Shown here piece by piece: positions 16,191 through 17,982 of a DNA stretch of 17,982 nucleotides. Location of the stretch: assembly GCA_023438245.1 (NCBI GenBank), contig JAEXRD010000023.1, forward strand, positions 1 to 17,982, written 5' to 3'. Position 1 is the stretch's first letter; every line of letters begins with the position of its first letter. The notes under the pieces are model-generated. The model made no database searches and was not told the origin of the DNA. It saw only the letters and a program-made list of their open reading frames with translations. The position numbers and the translations under genes were made by a program. The DNA comes from Pseudomonadota bacterium. GTDB lineage: Bacteria > Desulfobacterota > Desulfovibrionia > Desulfovibrionales > Desulfovibrionaceae.

Positions 16191-17348
16191 ATGGAACAGG
16201 ACCCCAGGAATTGCGCCGAGACCGCCGTTGCCGACGAACTGATGAAGGCGGGCGTGAGCGCCGAGGAAGTGGCCGCCAGCATCACCCCCGGCGACCAGGG
16301 CTACTCGGACGGGCTGTACATGCTCACGCGCATGCGCTTCAGCACCGCGGACGCCAAGTGCTACTGGGAGGAGATCGTCAAGCACCACGAGTGGCTCAGC
16401 GGCATCCTCGGGCGCGACATCGGCCTGCGCGTGGCCATGTGCGACTACTTCACCAACCTGCACCCCAAGATGCGCGACCCGGTCATCGTGGAGGTGCAGG
16501 TGCTGCGCCAGAAGGAGCAGGGGGCCCTGGTGGACGAGCTCACCGGGCTGTACAACCGCCGCTACTTCAACGACGCCATCGCCCGCGAGGTGGAGCGCTA
16601 CAAGCGCTTCGGCCAGCGCTTCTCCCTGGTCATGCTCGACGTGGACCACTTCAAGCGCTTCAACGACACCTACGGCCACAGCGCGGGCGACGAGGCCTTG
16701 AAGACCGTGGCCGAGGCCCTCAAGAACACCGCGCGCAGCTTCGACCACGTGGTGCGCTACGGCGGCGAGGAGTTCGCGCTCATCCTGCCGCACACTGACA
16801 GCGAGCAGGCCTACGCCGCGGCCGAGCGCCTGCGCAAGGCCATCGCCTGCACGCCCGTGGCGGTGAACGGCCAGGACGTGACCATCTACGCCAGCCTGGG
16901 CACCGCCACCTTCCCGGAGGACGCCATCAACGGCCGCGACCTGGTGAACCGCGCCGACGAGGCCCTGTACGAGGCCAAGGAGACGCGCAACCGCACCTGC
17001 ACCTTCCTGGAAAAGAACCGCCGCTTCCCGCGCGCGCCGCTCAACCTGCACGTCAGCTGCTCCGGCGCGGCCTGCGACGGCGCCATCATCCGCGTGCTGA
17101 ACATCAGCTTCGGCGGCATGTTCTGCGAGTCGGCCACGCCCATGCTGCCCGGCACGCTGGTGGATGTGTCCCTGACCAACCAGGGGCCGGGCGAGCCCAT
17201 CAGCCTGCGCGCCCGCGTGGTGCGTCTGGAGCGCGAGGACGACGCCAGCACTTACGGCGTGGCCCTGGCCTTCGAGATGCAGAGCCACGAGGACCGGCGC
17301 TCGCTGGTGCGCCTGGTGGAGCGCGACCAGGCCCAGCCGGCCGCATAA
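16191..17348 (+). CDS. Diguanylate cyclase (GGDEF) with C-terminal PilZ domain
   Basis: The 385-residue protein should make cyclic di-GMP from two GTP. Residues 1-115 are a mostly helical region of no family I can name (with HHEWLSGILGRDIGLRVAMC). The GGDEF domain (about 115-275) has DELTGLYNRRYF, the metal-binding LDVDHFKRFND, and an intact active site GGEEF (191-195). An inhibitory I-site, RSFD (182-185), lies exactly five residues before it. A PilZ domain follows (about 276-375) with RxxxR (R277-R281) and NxSxxG (N304, S306, G309), the two c-di-GMP-binding motifs. ATG 16191 is the first start in this frame, with GAGG 5 bases upstream; nearby ATGs at 16150 and 16163 are out of frame. It has its own promoter and follows a terminator, so it is separate from the lactate operon. 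No membrane segment is present. Confidence 0.9.
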   Translation: MEQDPRNCAETAVADELMKAGVSAEEVAASITPGDQGYSDGLYMLTRMRFSTADAKCYWEEIVKHHEWLSGILGRDIGLRVAMCDYFTNLHPKMRDPVIVEVQVLRQKEQGALVDELTGLYNRRYFNDAIAREVERYKRFGQRFSLVMLDVDHFKRFNDTYGHSAGDEALKTVAEALKNTARSFDHVVRYGGEEFALILPHTDSEQAYAAAERLRKAIACTPVAVNGQDVTIYASLGTATFPEDAINGRDLVNRADEALYEAKETRNRTCTFLEKNRRFPRAPLNLHVSCSGAACDGAIIRVLNISFGGMFCESATPMLPGTLVDVSLTNQGPGEPISLRARVVRLEREDDASTYGVALAFEMQSHEDRRSLVRLVERDQAQPAA

Positions 17349-17353
17349 AATCC

Positions 17354-17382
17354 TTGTGCGGGGCTGCCCTCCGGGCTATTTC
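17354..17382 (+). promoter_or_regulatory. Weak candidate promoter for queF
   Basis: TTGTGC (17354-17359) and TATTTC (17377-17382) are 17 bp apart in the 103-base gap before queF, but each matches only three consensus bases. No preQ1 riboswitch-like sequence and no convincing terminator for the preceding gene is visible in this gap. queF could also be read through from the cyclase gene. Confidence 0.2.
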
Positions 17383-17451
17383 AGGGGGACATGCCGGGCT
17401 GCGCGCCGCTGACTGTCTTCAACTGGCCGCGCCCAAGGAGGAACCACGCGC

Positions 17452-17895
17452 ATGAGCACCGACGACACCAGCAAGCTTACCCACCTCGGCTCCGGAAAGA
17501 CCAGCTACGCCTTCTCCGAGCCCACCGCCGCCATCCTGGAGGCCTTCCCCAACCAGTATCCGGGCCGGTCCTACACCATCCAGTTCGTGCACCCGGAGTT
17601 CACCAGCCTGTGCCCCAAGACCGGCCAGCCGGACTTTGCCACCATCGAGATCAACTACGTGCCCGACCAGTTCTGCATCGAGACCAAGTCCCTCAAGCTC
17701 TACTTCACCGCCTACCGCAACCACGGCTCGTTCATGGAGACCATCACCAACAAGATCCTGGACGATCTCGTGAGCGTCTGCCACCCGCGCTCCATGCAGG
17801 TCATCGCCCGCTTCAACCCGCGCGGCGGCACCACGCTGAACGTCACCGCCGAATTCCGTCAGGACGACTCCGCGCCCATCGAGACGCGCTTCTAG
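17452..17895 (+). CDS. queF: NADPH-dependent 7-cyano-7-deazaguanine (preQ0) reductase
   Basis: QueF reduces the nitrile of preQ0 to the aminomethyl group of preQ1 in queuosine biosynthesis for tRNA wobble modification. The 147-residue product is the short, single-domain type (unimodular, like the Bacillus enzyme). It shows EFTSLCPKTGQPDFA with the nucleophilic cysteine C54 and proton-donor D61, the QueF motif IETKSLKLYF (77-84 region) and RNHGSFMETITNKI. The residue before the conserved Glu in that last motif is Met where many members have His. AAGGAGG (17435-17441) lies 10 bases before ATG 17452. It stands alone, with no other queuosine gene in view, and is functionally unrelated to the lactate cluster. 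Confidence 0.95.
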   Translation: MSTDDTSKLTHLGSGKTSYAFSEPTAAILEAFPNQYPGRSYTIQFVHPEFTSLCPKTGQPDFATIEINYVPDQFCIETKSLKLYFTAYRNHGSFMETITNKILDDLVSVCHPRSMQVIARFNPRGGTTLNVTAEFRQDDSAPIETRF

Positions 17896-17907
17896 CACCG
17901 CTGCAGC

Positions 17908-17982
17908 CCCCGGCGGCCAGGGCCTCGCGCTCCGCGCCCCGGCGGCCAGGGCCTCGCGCTCCGCGCCCCGGCGGCCAGGGCC
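17908..17982. repeat. 29-bp tandem repeat running off the window edge
   Basis: A GC-rich unit beginning CCCCGGCGGCCAGGGCCTCG is repeated head to tail at 17908-17936 and 17937-17965, with the first 17 bases of a third copy at 17966-17982. The visible copies appear identical. There are no spacers, so this is a minisatellite-like array and not CRISPR. It starts 12 bases after the queF stop. A 29-bp period is not a multiple of three, which argues against a simple coding repeat. The right end is outside the window. Confidence 0.85.

Noticed and set aside
17349..17451. preQ1 riboswitch upstream of queF
   Set aside because: I looked for the short pseudoknot-type aptamer with its A-rich tail overlapping the ribosome binding site. 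The region is GC-rich and shows no such pattern. A 4-bp GCCC/GGGC stem here is too weak to call a terminator.
17908..17982. CRISPR array, suggested by a repeat length of 29 bp
   Set aside because: The units follow each other with no spacers, and no cas gene is in the window.

Overview
This GC-rich window (roughly two thirds G+C by eye) looks like chromosomal DNA from a sulfate-reducing deltaproteobacterium of the Desulfovibrio type (Desulfobacterota). Its core is the organic acid (lactate) oxidation locus known from that group: a sigma-54 response regulator followed by D-lactate dehydrogenase, a CCG-domain iron-sulfur partner, phosphate acetyltransferase, acetate kinase, lactate permease, a LutC-like protein and a fused LutB/LutA-like protein. 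Taxonomy and function rest on recognising protein motifs and gene order. No search was run.

Layout, all genes on the + strand. 2-241: Arg/Asp-rich tail of an unidentified gene. 418-1959: LurR-type NtrC-family regulator. 1960-2290: control region with a textbook sigma-54 promoter (2208-2222) and a 20-bp inverted repeat (2116-2135) about 100 bp upstream of the expected start, plus a degenerate copy at 1961-1980. 2291-16035: ten closely packed genes, probably one long operon, ending at a strong intrinsic terminator (16058-16083). In order they are D-lactate dehydrogenase, its Fe-S partner, pta, ackA, lactate permease, LutC-like, LutB/LutA fusion, an FMN-dependent alpha-hydroxy-acid dehydrogenase with an N-terminal Cys cluster, a membrane chemoreceptor with a cytoplasmic PAS domain, and a small Dabb protein. 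16191-17348: a diguanylate cyclase-PilZ fusion with its own sigma-70-like promoter. 17452-17895: queF. 17908-17982: a 29-bp tandem repeat running off the window edge.

How the genes work together: the permease imports lactate. Up to three oxidation modules (FAD D-lactate enzyme with CCG partner, Lut-type Fe-S complex, FMN enzyme) make pyruvate and release electrons for respiration. After pyruvate is converted to acetyl-CoA by an enzyme not encoded here, Pta and AckA make acetate and ATP. The regulator probably activates the operon through sigma-54. The chemoreceptor at the operon end suggests swimming behaviour is co-expressed with lactate use.

The most notable points are the regulator/sigma-54/inverted-repeat arrangement, the FMN enzyme with four N-terminal cysteines, the chemoreceptor and Dabb gene embedded in a catabolic operon, two GC-rich structured gaps inside the operon, and the terminal 29-bp repeat. 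Most of the window is a recognisable known pathway. I see no phage, transposon, CRISPR array, tRNA or rRNA.
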